Translations under genes and position numbers: made by a program
The notes under the pieces: model-generated
The model's input: the letters and a program-made list of their open reading frames with translations, nothing else
What the model was told of the DNA's origin: nothing
Databases searched by the model: none
Part shown: positions 1 to 5,900 of the stretch, piece by piece
How the letters are laid out: each line of letters begins with the position of its first letter
Numbering within the stretch: the first letter of the stretch is position 1
Source: Hyphomicrobiales bacterium
Lineage (GTDB): Bacteria > Pseudomonadota > Alphaproteobacteria > Rhizobiales > Kaistiaceae
Assembly (NCBI GenBank): GCA_017305815.1
Contig: JAFKJZ010000100.1
Location: 1-7,573 of the forward strand
Direction of reading: 5' to 3'
DNA: 7,573 nucleotides

Positions 1-1
1 T

Positions 2-793
2 TTCCGGGTGCAGGGACCGCACCTCGTCGCTCCCTCGCCACAGCGCACGCCGCTCCTGTTCCAGGCAGGCGCTTCGTCGGTCGGCAGGCGCTTTGCGGCC
101 CGGAATGCCGAATGCGTCTTCGTCGGCGCCCCGTCCAAGACGGTGCTTGCCGGTAGTGTGCGCAAGCTGCGCCAGGCCTTTGCCGATGCCGGCCGGGACC
201 CGGCGTCGATTGCGATCATTGCCGAGCACACGGTCATCACCGCGCCGACGAGCGCCGAGGCGCGCGACAAGCATGCGGAGTATCGCCGCCATGCGTCGCG
301 CGAAGGGGCGCTGGTGCTGATGTCTGGTTGGACCGGCGTCGATTTCAGCCGCTTCGCCCCGGACGACGTGTTCGAGCACGTCGAAAGCGAGGCGATCCGG
401 ACTGCCGTCGAGGCGATGAGTTCGGCCGATCCTTCCCGAAAATGGACCGCCGGCGAGATCGCCGACTGGTGCGGCATCGGCGGGCTCAGTCCTGTCTCAG
501 TCGGTAGTCCAAGCGAGGTCGCGGACGAACTGGCCAGCTGGGCGGCCGACACCGGCGTGGACGGCTTCAACCTATCCTATGCCGTCCTCGATTCCGGCTT
601 CCGTGACTTCATCGACCTGGTCGTGCCGGAACTGCAGAACCGCGGCCTCTACAAGACGGGCTATCGGGAAGGCACGTTCCGGCAGAAGCTCTTCGGCCGG
701 GGCGACCGTCTTGAAGCGCCCCACCCGGCGGCTGTTGTGCGGGACGACTTCGCATCGGCCAGAAACCTACGGGCGACGCGCCTGAGGCCCTAG
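2..793 (+). CDS. Flavin-dependent monooxygenase, NtaA/SnaA/DszA type (5' end outside window)
   Basis: Only the C-terminal 263 residues are in the window. The reading frame is open from base 2 and ends at TAG 791-793, so the true start lies upstream. Conserved stretches of the nitrilotriacetate monooxygenase A / pristinamycin IIA synthase A / DszA branch of the luciferase-like superfamily are visible: GPHLVAPSPQRTPLLFQAGAS near the left end, then GFNLSYAVLDSGFRDFIDLV, VPELQNRGLYKTGYREGTFR and the terminal LFGRGDRLEAPHP. Family members are TIM-barrel enzymes of about 440-450 residues that use reduced flavin, supplied by a separate reductase, to oxygenate small organic substrates in the cytoplasm. 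The substrate cannot be inferred from this part. No partner reductase or transporter is in view. The last residues after HPAA look unconserved but there is no sign of a break. Confidence 0.88.
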   Translation, partial: FRVQGPHLVAPSPQRTPLLFQAGASSVGRRFAARNAECVFVGAPSKTVLAGSVRKLRQAFADAGRDPASIAIIAEHTVITAPTSAEARDKHAEYRRHASREGALVLMSGWTGVDFSRFAPDDVFEHVESEAIRTAVEAMSSADPSRKWTAGEIADWCGIGGLSPVSVGSPSEVADELASWAADTGVDGFNLSYAVLDSGFRDFIDLVVPELQNRGLYKTGYREGTFRQKLFGRGDRLEAPHPAAVVRDDFASARNLRATRLRP

Positions 794-930
794 CAGCCGG
801 CGCGAGGCTATCTGCTGAAGGACGAGGCAGCCGACCTGCTCATCGGCATCCTGCGCGCCGGCTCGATCGCGGCGAACTCTCCTTGTCACATCGGTGTGAT
901 CTACCGGCGGCTGCGCATCTCGACATGGGC
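794..930 (+). pseudogene. Remnant of a NarL/LuxR-type response regulator
   Basis: Just after the monooxygenase stop, the frame starting at 800 reads ARGYLLKDEAADLLIGILRAG. This closely matches the end of receiver domains of NarL-family regulators, where the consensus is roughly GARGYLLKD followed by a helix with LLxAIR; the K is the conserved beta-5 lysine. Further on in the same frame, IYRRLRIST (about 899-925) is weakly like the recognition-helix start of a LuxR-type HTH. No start codon, phosphoacceptor Asp region or complete HTH is present, and the frame then runs on as unrecognisable sequence to a stop at 1220-1222. I read this as a fragment left by a deletion. The receiver piece is short, so chance similarity is not excluded. 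Confidence 0.45.
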
Positions 931-1256
931 CGGAAGCGGCCCTCGAGGCGGTTCGGCGCGGGTTCGGCTGACCTGGTCGACAGTGCCGCGAATGCCAATG
1001 CCGCATAAGGATGCCTGCATTCACCGACGATTGGGCCGCCTTCGCCCCCCTGAACGGGGGCTGCCAGGTAGAGGCGCCTCAGGCAGTCTTGCCTTTGGGG
1101 GATGCCGGAAATCACTCGGCAAGGCGCTTTACCGGTTGCCGGGCTGGCATGCCGGGCGGCGGCGCGGCGAGCAACGTCACCTCAAAAACTGGATCCACTG
1201 GCCGGCCGCTGGGCGCGGTTGAAGGCCCTTGCGCTGATTGACCTTGAGGATGGCTC
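931..1256. other. Gene-poor intergenic stretch upstream of the autotransporter
   Basis: No protein-coding frame here resembles a known family on either strand. It holds three short self-complementary elements: a hairpin with GCCCCC/GGGGGC arms (1044-1061), a perfect 10-bp palindrome GAGGCGCCTC (1071-1080), and AGGCA/TGCCT arms around GTCT (1081-1094). None is followed by a T-run, so none is a canonical rho-independent terminator. I could not identify a convincing -35/-10 pair for the autotransporter. Confidence 0.5.
1246..1250 (+). promoter_or_regulatory. Ribosome binding site of the autotransporter gene
   Basis: GAGGA sits 6 nt before ATG 1257. A competing ATG at 1250 overlaps this element and is out of frame, so 1257 is the start. 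The signal peptide begins directly at this Met. Confidence 0.65.
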
Positions 1257-3512
1257 ATGCTCTGCAGATCGAAATTCCTGATTTCCGTCGCGGTCGTCTC
1301 CCTGCTCGGATCGCGAGCGGTGTACGCCGGCGGCAGCGTGCTGCCATTGAGCGACATACCCGGCACCCTGCCGGCCAACAATCTCGGCGTCGCCTATCTC
1401 GACATCTCGGGTGACGGCAATACGGTTGCCGGCATTGTGCGCACGGGCGTCTACAGCTATCGCCCCTACACCTTCACGGCGACCGGCAAGACCGAGCTTT
1501 CCATGCCTGCCGGCGACGATGTCGGTTATGCCTACGGTGTATCCGAAGATGGCACGGTGGTCGTTGGCTACACCTCCGTGGATCCCTATTCGCACAACAA
1601 GGCCCAGGTCTGGCGCAATGGCGTGCGGACACAACTCGCGGACCTGGAGCCACAGCCCGACGCGCTTCTGACTCTGCGTTCCAGCATCGCCTATGCCGTG
1701 TCCGGCGACGGCCATGTCGTCGCCGGAACCAGTATCCTGTCCGCCTATCCCGGCGCGGGCGTCTATCACGCCGTGCGATGGGTGGATGACGGCGCCGCCC
1801 AGGACCTGCAAGGCGGAGGGTTCCTCTCCAGCATGGCGCGGGCCGCATCGAGCGACGGCAGCGTCATTGTCGGGTATGGCGGCGCATCGGCCCACACGGA
1901 AGAGGCTTTCCGATGGACGTCGTCCACCGGCATGGTCGGTTTGGGCGTCCTCGCCGCTCACGAAGCCGCCACGGCCCGCAGCCGGGCCCTCGGCGTCTCG
2001 GCCGACGGCGCCGTCGTCGCCGGCGTCTCGATGTCGGCAGCCGGCGCCCAGGAGGCGTTCCGCTGGACCGCCGGTAGCGGCATGGTCGGGCTCGGCTACT
2101 TCTCTGGCGGCACGTACAGCGCCGCAAGCGGCATCAATGCCGACGGCAGCGTCGTCGTCGGCAGCGCCGACCGAACGGGCGACGGTGTCGTCGGATTCCG
2201 CTGGACCGAGACCGGCGGTATGCAATCGGTCGGCGACTGGCTGTCGGCGAATGGTGTGTCGACGGGAACCGACAAGTTCACCTCCGCCGACGGTGTCGAC
2301 GATACCGGCAACGTCGTGTTCGGCAATGGTCAGATCAACGGATCGACGCAGCGCTACATCGCTCGCGTAGCAACAACGCCAACTCCCACTCCGACCCCGA
2401 CCCCCACTCCGACGCCGACGCCGACACCGACGCCCACGCCGACACCGACGCCCACGCCCACCCCGACGCCCAATCCGACGCCTACGCCCACGCCCACGCC
2501 TACGCCTACGCCTACGCCTACGCCCACTCCGACTCCAACGCCGACCCCCACCCCGACACCGACTCCCCCCGGCACCGGCGTGATCGGCCTGGACGATTAC
2601 ATCGAGAGCCTGGCCAGTCTTGCAGCGCCGCTCTCGACGGTCAGCGCCATGTCCAACCTGAGCCTGTGGGGCGCGCATCATCGCATCCTGGCGGACAACG
2701 GGCTCAGCTCGAATCGCTGCTTCTGGATCACGGGGGATCTCTCCCGCCTGAATGACGGGGACGCCAATCAGTATGTCGGGGAGCTTGGCGCCTGCGCCGA
2801 TGTCGGTGATTTCCGGATTGGCGGAAGCTTCGGCCTGTCCCGGGTCGACCAGGATCTTGCCTTCGGCGGCAGCAGCCGGATCGACGGCTACTATTTCTAC
2901 GGCGAGGCCGACTACACCATTCCCGGAACCTCGGTCGTCGCCAGCCTTTCCGGCTATGCCGGAAACTGGAACACCGATATCTCGCGCAACTACCTGAATG
3001 GCGCCGATGTCGACACCAGCACAGGCAGCCCGGATGCCCGCAGCTGGGCGGTTCGCGCGCGCGTCGATTGGCTCAATGCGGTGCAGTGGGGGCAGTTCTA
3101 TCTGTCGCCCTATGCCGCCTACACGCAGGGCCGCGGCACGGTCGATGCCTATACCGAAAGCGGCGGCGGCTTCCCTGTCTCGATCGACGAATATAGCCAG
3201 ACGGCCAGGGAAAGCCGCATCGGCACCTCGGTGAAGGTCGCGCTCGCCAAGCGGACGGAACTGCGCGTCAATGGCGAATGGGTGCATCGTTTCGATGGCG
3301 ACGGCCCGCCGGTCACCGGCGAGATTCTCGGCGGTCTCGGCACCTTCGCGACGCCCGGCCAGAAAGTCTCCAGCGACTGGGCCCGTGTCGGCGCGGATCT
3401 CGACCAGCGCATCGGCGCAAACGCGGTGCTCACGGTGTCGTTGCATGGCGCGCTGGGACAGTCCGAAGACGCATCCGCATCGGGAAGCGTATCCCTGAAG
3501 GTCGGCTTCTGA
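1257..3512 (+). CDS. Autotransporter with HAF-repeat passenger, (Thr-Pro)n linker and beta-barrel
   Basis: The product has 751 residues. Residues 1-24 form a Sec signal peptide (basic MLCRSK, hydrophobic core, AVYA before the likely cleavage site). The passenger carries seven copies of a motif like VSxDGxVVxG, centred near residues 51, 97, 150, 199, 249, 295 and 348; two adjacent copies are tied to EAFRWT-x(3)-GMVGLG. This is the pattern of HAF-type extracellular repeats and suggests a seven-bladed beta-propeller. Residues 374-437 are 32 Thr-Pro-type dipeptides, one being Asn-Pro (406-407). A linker helix (about 446-480) and an outer-membrane barrel (about 485-751) follow; it ends SLKVGF with the C-terminal Phe typical of BAM substrates. 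Cys488 and Cys513 could pair in the first strands. The passenger would be displayed on the cell surface; its ligand is unknown. I see no protease catalytic triad or cleavage motif. Confidence 0.9.
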   Translation: MLCRSKFLISVAVVSLLGSRAVYAGGSVLPLSDIPGTLPANNLGVAYLDISGDGNTVAGIVRTGVYSYRPYTFTATGKTELSMPAGDDVGYAYGVSEDGTVVVGYTSVDPYSHNKAQVWRNGVRTQLADLEPQPDALLTLRSSIAYAVSGDGHVVAGTSILSAYPGAGVYHAVRWVDDGAAQDLQGGGFLSSMARAASSDGSVIVGYGGASAHTEEAFRWTSSTGMVGLGVLAAHEAATARSRALGVSADGAVVAGVSMSAAGAQEAFRWTAGSGMVGLGYFSGGTYSAASGINADGSVVVGSADRTGDGVVGFRWTETGGMQSVGDWLSANGVSTGTDKFTSADGVDDTGNVVFGNGQINGSTQRYIARVATTPTPTPTPTPTPTPTPTPTPTPTPTPTPTPTPNPTPTPTPTPTPTPTPTPTPTPTPTPTPTPTPPGTGVIGLDDYIESLASLAAPLSTVSAMSNLSLWGAHHRILADNGLSSNRCFWITGDLSRLNDGDANQYVGELGACADVGDFRIGGSFGLSRVDQDLAFGGSSRIDGYYFYGEADYTIPGTSVVASLSGYAGNWNTDISRNYLNGADVDTSTGSPDARSWAVRARVDWLNAVQWGQFYLSPYAAYTQGRGTVDAYTESGGGFPVSIDEYSQTARESRIGTSVKVALAKRTELRVNGEWVHRFDGDGPPVTGEILGGLGTFATPGQKVSSDWARVGADLDQRIGANAVLTVSLHGALGQSEDASASGSVSLKVGF
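2376..2567 (+). repeat. Hexanucleotide tandem repeat encoding (Thr-Pro)32
   Basis: There are 32 in-frame hexamers of the form ACN-CCN, with one AATCCG unit (2472-2477). Most units vary at third positions. Two sub-blocks look recently copied: an 18-bp unit (ACGCCG ACACCG ACGCCC) occurs twice in tandem at 2418-2453, and four identical ACGCCT units lie at 2496-2519. Because the unit is 6 bp, changes in copy number keep the reading frame and only lengthen or shorten the spacer between passenger and barrel. Confidence 0.97.
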
Positions 3513-3516
3513 CCCT

Positions 3517-3547
3517 GGCGGGCGAGAGCGCCCCTCTCTCGCCCGCC
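3517..3547 (+). terminator. Strong hairpin after the autotransporter gene, without a T-run
   Basis: A perfect 12-bp stem (GGCGGGCGAGAG / CTCTCGCCCGCC) with a 7-nt loop begins 4 nt after the autotransporter stop. It is followed by GGAACC rather than a T-tract. It may act as a partial terminator or as an mRNA 3'-end stabiliser between the autotransporter and the next gene. Confidence 0.55.
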
Positions 3548-3573
3548 GGAACCGCGCCAAACGAGAGCTGCCA

Positions 3574-4353
3574 ATGGAACTGACCTGCTATCTCTATCCA
3601 GGCTGGAAGCCGCGCATCCGCGCGGCTTCCTCGCGGCGCGGCTGGATGGACGCTACGCCGGAGGCCTTCGCCTATCGTTGCCTGCCGCTCGCGATCGCCA
3701 ATTCGCATGGGTGGGAGATTCTGTCGCCCTGCAGCTTCGAGGCCGTCTGGAACGGAGGCATGGCCCCCGGCGACGTCATTGTGCGGGCGCATCCCGGCAG
3801 CCTGCCGCATGAACGTCCGGTCGGGCTCTTCGGCCAGGGCGTGCTGACCTTCCACATCGCCGGGATCCTGAGGACCTCCCCCGGCTGGAATCTGTGGGTC
3901 GGCGGTCCCGTGAACAGCGCCAAGGACGGTATTTCCCCCCTCTCCGGCGTGGTCGAGACTGATTGGTCTTCGTTCACCTTCACGATGAACTGGCGCTTTA
4001 CGCGTCCCCACCATCCCGTACGGTTCGAGGAGAACGAGCCGTTTTGCCATGTCTTCCCAGTCGAGCGGGCCGCGATCGAGATGACCGAGCCACGCTTCGC
4101 CTCGATCGAGGACGAGGCTGGCCTGAAGGAGCAGTTCGAGTCCTGGAGCCGGTCGCGCGATGCCTTCCACCGCAAGATGGCGCAGGAGCCGCCAGCGGCG
4201 CCGGCCGATAAGTGGCAGAAGGTCTACTATCGCGGCATCCATGCCGATGGCGCGGCGGGCATCGCCGATCATCAAACCAAGCTGCGGGCGCGGGAGTTCA
4301 AGTCCGAAAGTGGTAAGTCCTGTCCGATGTCGTCGCGCAACGACGGTCGATAG
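3574..4353 (+). CDS. Conserved protein of unknown function, DUF6065-like
   Basis: The product has 259 residues, no signal peptide and no membrane segment, so it is probably cytoplasmic. I recognise it from memory as the DUF6065 type; no function is established that I know of. Motifs that look conserved are AYRCLPLAIANSHGWEILSP (33-52), a glycine-rich GQGVLTFHI (88-95), PGWNLWVGGPVNSAKDGI (103-120), VVETDW (126-131), FTMNWRFTRP (136-145), RFEENEPFCHVFPV (150-163) and KWQKVYYRG (213-221). The many Trp, His and acidic residues on predicted beta-strands would suit a ligand- or metal-binding beta-fold, but that is inference. GAGAG (3563-3567) lies 6 nt before the ATG. The gene is 61 bp downstream of the autotransporter on the same strand. 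Residues after about 242 look like a non-conserved tail, and its end overlaps a convergent decayed gene. Confidence 0.8.
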   Translation: MELTCYLYPGWKPRIRAASSRRGWMDATPEAFAYRCLPLAIANSHGWEILSPCSFEAVWNGGMAPGDVIVRAHPGSLPHERPVGLFGQGVLTFHIAGILRTSPGWNLWVGGPVNSAKDGISPLSGVVETDWSSFTFTMNWRFTRPHHPVRFEENEPFCHVFPVERAAIEMTEPRFASIEDEAGLKEQFESWSRSRDAFHRKMAQEPPAAPADKWQKVYYRGIHADGAAGIADHQTKLRAREFKSESGKSCPMSSRNDGR

Positions 4354-4732
4354 GCCGCTGTCGCGCCCCTAGCTTGTCTCGTCTCGACCGCCTTGCGCCC
4401 GACCGCCCAGGCCATCGCCAGGAACGGAACGACTGCCGCGAACAACCCCGGCGAGAAGTGCCCTCGCGTCGCGAAGAGTGGCAGGGCGTGAAAGGAGATG
4501 GCGTTGATCGCCATCAGCGACGCGTATCAGCGGCGCGATCGGAAAGCTCGGGGCACGGCCGCTTGGGCGATGCCGAGCGCCACCACGACGCCGTTGGTGA
4601 CATGGAAATCCACCCACTGGACCGGACGCTTGATGACGCGCTGGCCCAGTGGCGCCAGTCGAAGACGAATTCTTCGAGGATGTGGATGACCTTGAACGTT
4701 TCGCTTTCTATCGCGCAATTCGAGCGGGACAT
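4272..4732 (-). pseudogene. Decayed HXXEE-type membrane protein gene
   Basis: On the minus strand a strong Shine-Dalgarno sequence (GGAGGGG) precedes ATG at 4732. The protein starts MSRSNCAIESETFKV, followed by HILEEFVFDWRHWA; H17-x-x-E20-E21 is the signature of the HXXEE family of small integral membrane proteins. Homology then moves one frame: removing one base near 4643-4646 yields WAQRVIKRPVQWVDFH and a hydrophobic TNGVVVALGIAQAAV. A TGA at 4529-4527 interrupts that same frame. After it come INAISFHALPLF and RGHFSPGLFAAVVPFLAMAW, matching the family's second conserved part (N-x-x-x-H and S-P-G). The repaired protein would be about 153 residues; the frame closes at 4272, overlapping the convergent DUF6065-like gene by 82 bp. 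Two independent lesions favour a true pseudogene over a sequencing error. The family's function is poorly known. Confidence 0.62.
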
Positions 4733-4878
4733 GCGTCCCCCTCCGAGCAGCAGAGCCCATCGCTTCGGCGCCTTGGCGCGCACCAAGACCGCACATGTAG
4801 CCGCAGCAGGCCGCTAACCTGAGGACTTGTCGTCCCTATTCCGGGCAGGGGAATATCGAAGTTTGGGGGAGGGTGCTT

Positions 4879-4955
4879 TGGTACAGTTGGGTGGGCTCGA
4901 ACCACCGACCTTCGGAGCCACAATCCGACGCTCTAACCAACTGAGCTACAACTGC
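4879..4955 (-). tRNA. tRNA-His (GTG anticodon), CCA encoded
   Basis: The full cloverleaf can be read on the minus strand: acceptor GCAGTTG (4955-4949) pairs with CAACTGT; the D arm is GCTC/GAGC; the anticodon arm is TCGGA-TTGTGGC-TCCGA with anticodon GTG; the variable loop is AGGTC; the T arm is GGTGG-TTCGAGC-CCACC; then A73 and CCA (4881-4879). The length is 77 nt including CCA. The first acceptor pair is G1:U72 and the discriminator is A73, not the C73 found in most bacterial tRNA-His. This is the form described for alphaproteobacteria whose HisRS does not depend on G-1:C73. The genomic base before position 1 is a G, but it would face A73 rather than C73. Confidence 0.95.
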
Positions 4956-4972
4956 CTGCCAAAAGCGAGCGG

Positions 4973-5001
4973 AACCTAGAACCAAAGTTCGAAGGTTTCA
5001 A
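4973..5001 (-). promoter_or_regulatory. Promoter of tRNA-His
   Basis: On the minus strand TTGAAA (5001-4996) and TAGGTT (4978-4973) are separated by exactly 17 nt, a good sigma-70-type pair. Transcription would begin near 4966, about 11 nt before the mature tRNA 5' end. The assignment is from spacing and consensus only. Confidence 0.6.
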
Positions 5002-5002
5002 G

Positions 5003-5024
5003 TGCGGATTCGGACTTATCCGCA
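5003..5024. repeat. Short inverted repeat between the phasin terminator and the tRNA promoter
   Basis: Perfect 7-bp arms TGCGGAT (5003-5009) and ATCCGCA (5018-5024) are separated by 8 nt, immediately upstream of the tRNA -35 box. It could be a regulator or Fis-like site, or a chance repeat in GC-rich DNA. Confidence 0.35.
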
Positions 5025-5042
5025 GGAGGTTTTCCGCTGTGC

Positions 5043-5071
5043 AAAAACGGCCCGATTTTCGATCGGGCCGT
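5043..5071 (-). terminator. Rho-independent terminator of the phasin gene
   Basis: Read on the minus strand, the 10-bp stem ACGGCCCGAT/ATCGGGCCGT with the 5-nt loop CGAAA is followed by TTTT, giving a run of five T including the last stem base (5047-5043). It lies 70 bp beyond the phasin stop codon (5141) and separates the phasin transcript from the tRNA promoter. Confidence 0.9.
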
Positions 5072-5140
5072 CATCATTCCAGTGGGATTCCGCCATCCGT
5101 CGCTCCTGCCGCGAACCGAGGCAGCCGCGACGGAAACGGC

Positions 5141-5644
5141 TCAGTTCGGCTGGAAGCCCTTGAGCGCCTTCTCGACGCCCTGCTTGACCGGGCGCGAGGC
5201 GTCGGTGGCCAGCTTCTGCGTGAATTCCTGCAGGTCGCGGGTCTGTTCCGTCAGCGTGTCGAACTGCTTGCGAGCGAAAGACGCCTGCAGTTCCATCGCC
5301 TCGGCGAACGACTTGACGCTCAGGAAATCGCGAACGAAGGCGAAGGTGGCGTCGGAATGGGTCTTGGCGTTGTCGAGCGACTTGTGGCCGAGGGCGACGA
5401 GCCCTGTGCGGGTGGTCTCATAGCTGTCCTCGAGCGCTTCGGTCGCCTCTTCGGCAGCGCTCTTCAGCTTGGCATAGGCATCCTTCGAGCCGCTGACGGC
5501 CTTCTCGGCCATGTCGCGGAAGGCGGCCGGAACCTCGACGTTCGGCACGGCGAAGCTGAACGCCTCGAACGGCGCCTCGAAAGCCTTGCTCGACTTGGCG
5601 CTGGACTTGCTGCTCTTGGGGGAGGCGGAAATGGTATCGGACAT
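5141..5644 (-). CDS. Phasin, 167 aa, PHA granule-associated protein
   Basis: Phasins are amphipathic helical proteins that coat polyhydroxyalkanoate granules and control their number and size. The product has a low-complexity Ser/Lys/Ala N-terminus (SPKSSKSSAKSSK), a short FEAFSFAVPNVEVPAAFRDM segment, then a long helical region without proline. It contains the typical phasin-2 core SYETTRTGLVALGHKSLDNA followed by FVRDFLSVKSFAEAMELQAS and a Gln-rich FDTLTEQTRDLQEFTQ helix. There is no signal peptide or membrane segment. I chose ATG 5644 because AGGAGA (5660-5655) precedes it by about 10 nt; the in-frame ATG at 5671 has no Shine-Dalgarno sequence and would place this element inside the gene. 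A terminator lies at 5071-5043 and a large palindrome upstream at 5752-5790. A second phasin gene follows the same direction upstream. Confidence 0.93.
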   Translation of the reverse strand: MSDTISASPKSSKSSAKSSKAFEAPFEAFSFAVPNVEVPAAFRDMAEKAVSGSKDAYAKLKSAAEEATEALEDSYETTRTGLVALGHKSLDNAKTHSDATFAFVRDFLSVKSFAEAMELQASFARKQFDTLTEQTRDLQEFTQKLATDASRPVKQGVEKALKGFQPN

Positions 5645-5654
5645 GAACTGAAAG

Positions 5655-5660
5655 TCTCCT
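5655..5660 (-). promoter_or_regulatory. Ribosome binding site deciding the phasin start
   Basis: AGGAGA on the minus strand lies 10 nt before ATG 5644. It rules against the longer start at 5671, which would encode nine extra residues (MEPVGDFQF). Confidence 0.7.
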
Positions 5661-5744
5661 ACGGGCTCCATGGCCGTCGCGGAGCCTGCGCCTGGATCCT
5701 GTTATTGGGTCCGTGGCAACCCCGATCGACTTGTTGTGACCATA

Positions 5745-5750
5745 CGTCAA
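5745..5750 (-). promoter_or_regulatory. Possible -35 element of the phasin gene
   Basis: TTGACG on the minus strand (5750-5745) starts 2 bp beyond the edge of the 39-bp palindrome. No good -10 is found 17 nt downstream (GATCGG), so the promoter call is weak and rests on the -35 match and its position. Confidence 0.3.
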
Positions 5751-5751
5751 C

Positions 5752-5790
5752 GAATTGTGCGGCGCAACAATTTATTGCAACGCACAATTC
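5752..5790. promoter_or_regulatory. 39-bp palindromic operator-like element upstream of the phasin gene
   Basis: The element is centred on base 5771, and 16 of 19 symmetric base pairs match. The outer arms GAATTGTGC (5752-5760) and GCACAATTC (5782-5790) are perfect over 9 bp and extend to 10 bp with the next pair; an inner GCAA/TTGC pair (5764-5767, 5775-5778) shares the same centre. It can also be read as two inverted 13-mers, TTGTGCGGCGCAA (5755-5767, plus strand) and TTGTGCGTTGCAA (5787-5775, minus strand), each itself roughly dyadic. TGC/GCA-rich sites of this kind upstream of phasin genes are bound by the PHA-responsive repressor PhaR in alphaproteobacteria. The assignment to PhaR here is inference. 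The A/T-rich centre and lack of a following T-run make a terminator less likely. Confidence 0.65.
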
Positions 5791-5817
5791 CAGAGCGATT
5801 TCAGTCCGTTAGGAGGG

Positions 5818-5836
5818 GCGCGCCGCATGGGCGCGC
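5818..5836. repeat. GC-rich hairpin between the two phasin genes
   Basis: Arms GCGCGCC (5818-5824) and GGCGCGC (5830-5836) surround a 5-nt loop. On the minus strand the T5 run lies before the hairpin and CCCTCCT follows, so it is not a canonical terminator for the upstream phasin gene. On the plus strand it is followed by AAAAA. A second compact palindrome, CTGCCGG-T-CCGGCAG (5885-5899), lies directly after that gene's stop codon. One of them may mark the end of its transcript. Confidence 0.4.
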
Positions 5837-5900
5837 AAAAAGACTGGGCAGAGACGATCCGAATCTGCCGCTTTCACTATCAATCTGCCGGTCCGGCAGC

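Noticed and set aside
1044..1061. Hairpin with GCCCCC/GGGGGC arms considered as a terminator
   Set aside because: The stem is only 6 bp and is followed by CTGCCAGG instead of a T-run.
2376..2567. Short tandem repeat considered as a CRISPR array or as a phase-variation switch
   Set aside because: There are no spacers and the units are contiguous hexamers coding Thr-Pro, so it is not CRISPR. A 6-bp unit cannot shift the frame, so on/off phase variation is not expected.
1182..3560. A 792-codon open frame on the minus strand across the whole autotransporter gene
   Set aside because: It lies opposite a gene with a clear signal peptide, repeats and barrel. Its sequence is low-complexity Arg/Gly/Val-Gly with no family resemblance. 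Long antisense frames are common in GC-rich genes with strong third-position bias.
3430..4275. A 281-codon minus-strand frame opposite the DUF6065-like gene
   Set aside because: The plus-strand frame has conserved motifs and a ribosome binding site; the opposite frame has neither and is explained by GC-rich codon use.
4374..4817. Plus-strand frame between the DUF6065-like gene and the tRNA
   Set aside because: Its product resembles nothing, whereas the minus strand shows conserved HXXEE segments in two frames.
5039..5812. A 257-codon plus-strand frame across the phasin gene
   Set aside because: It crosses a terminator, the phasin gene and its palindrome, and has no recognisable domain. The minus-strand phasin has family motifs, a Shine-Dalgarno sequence and its own terminator.
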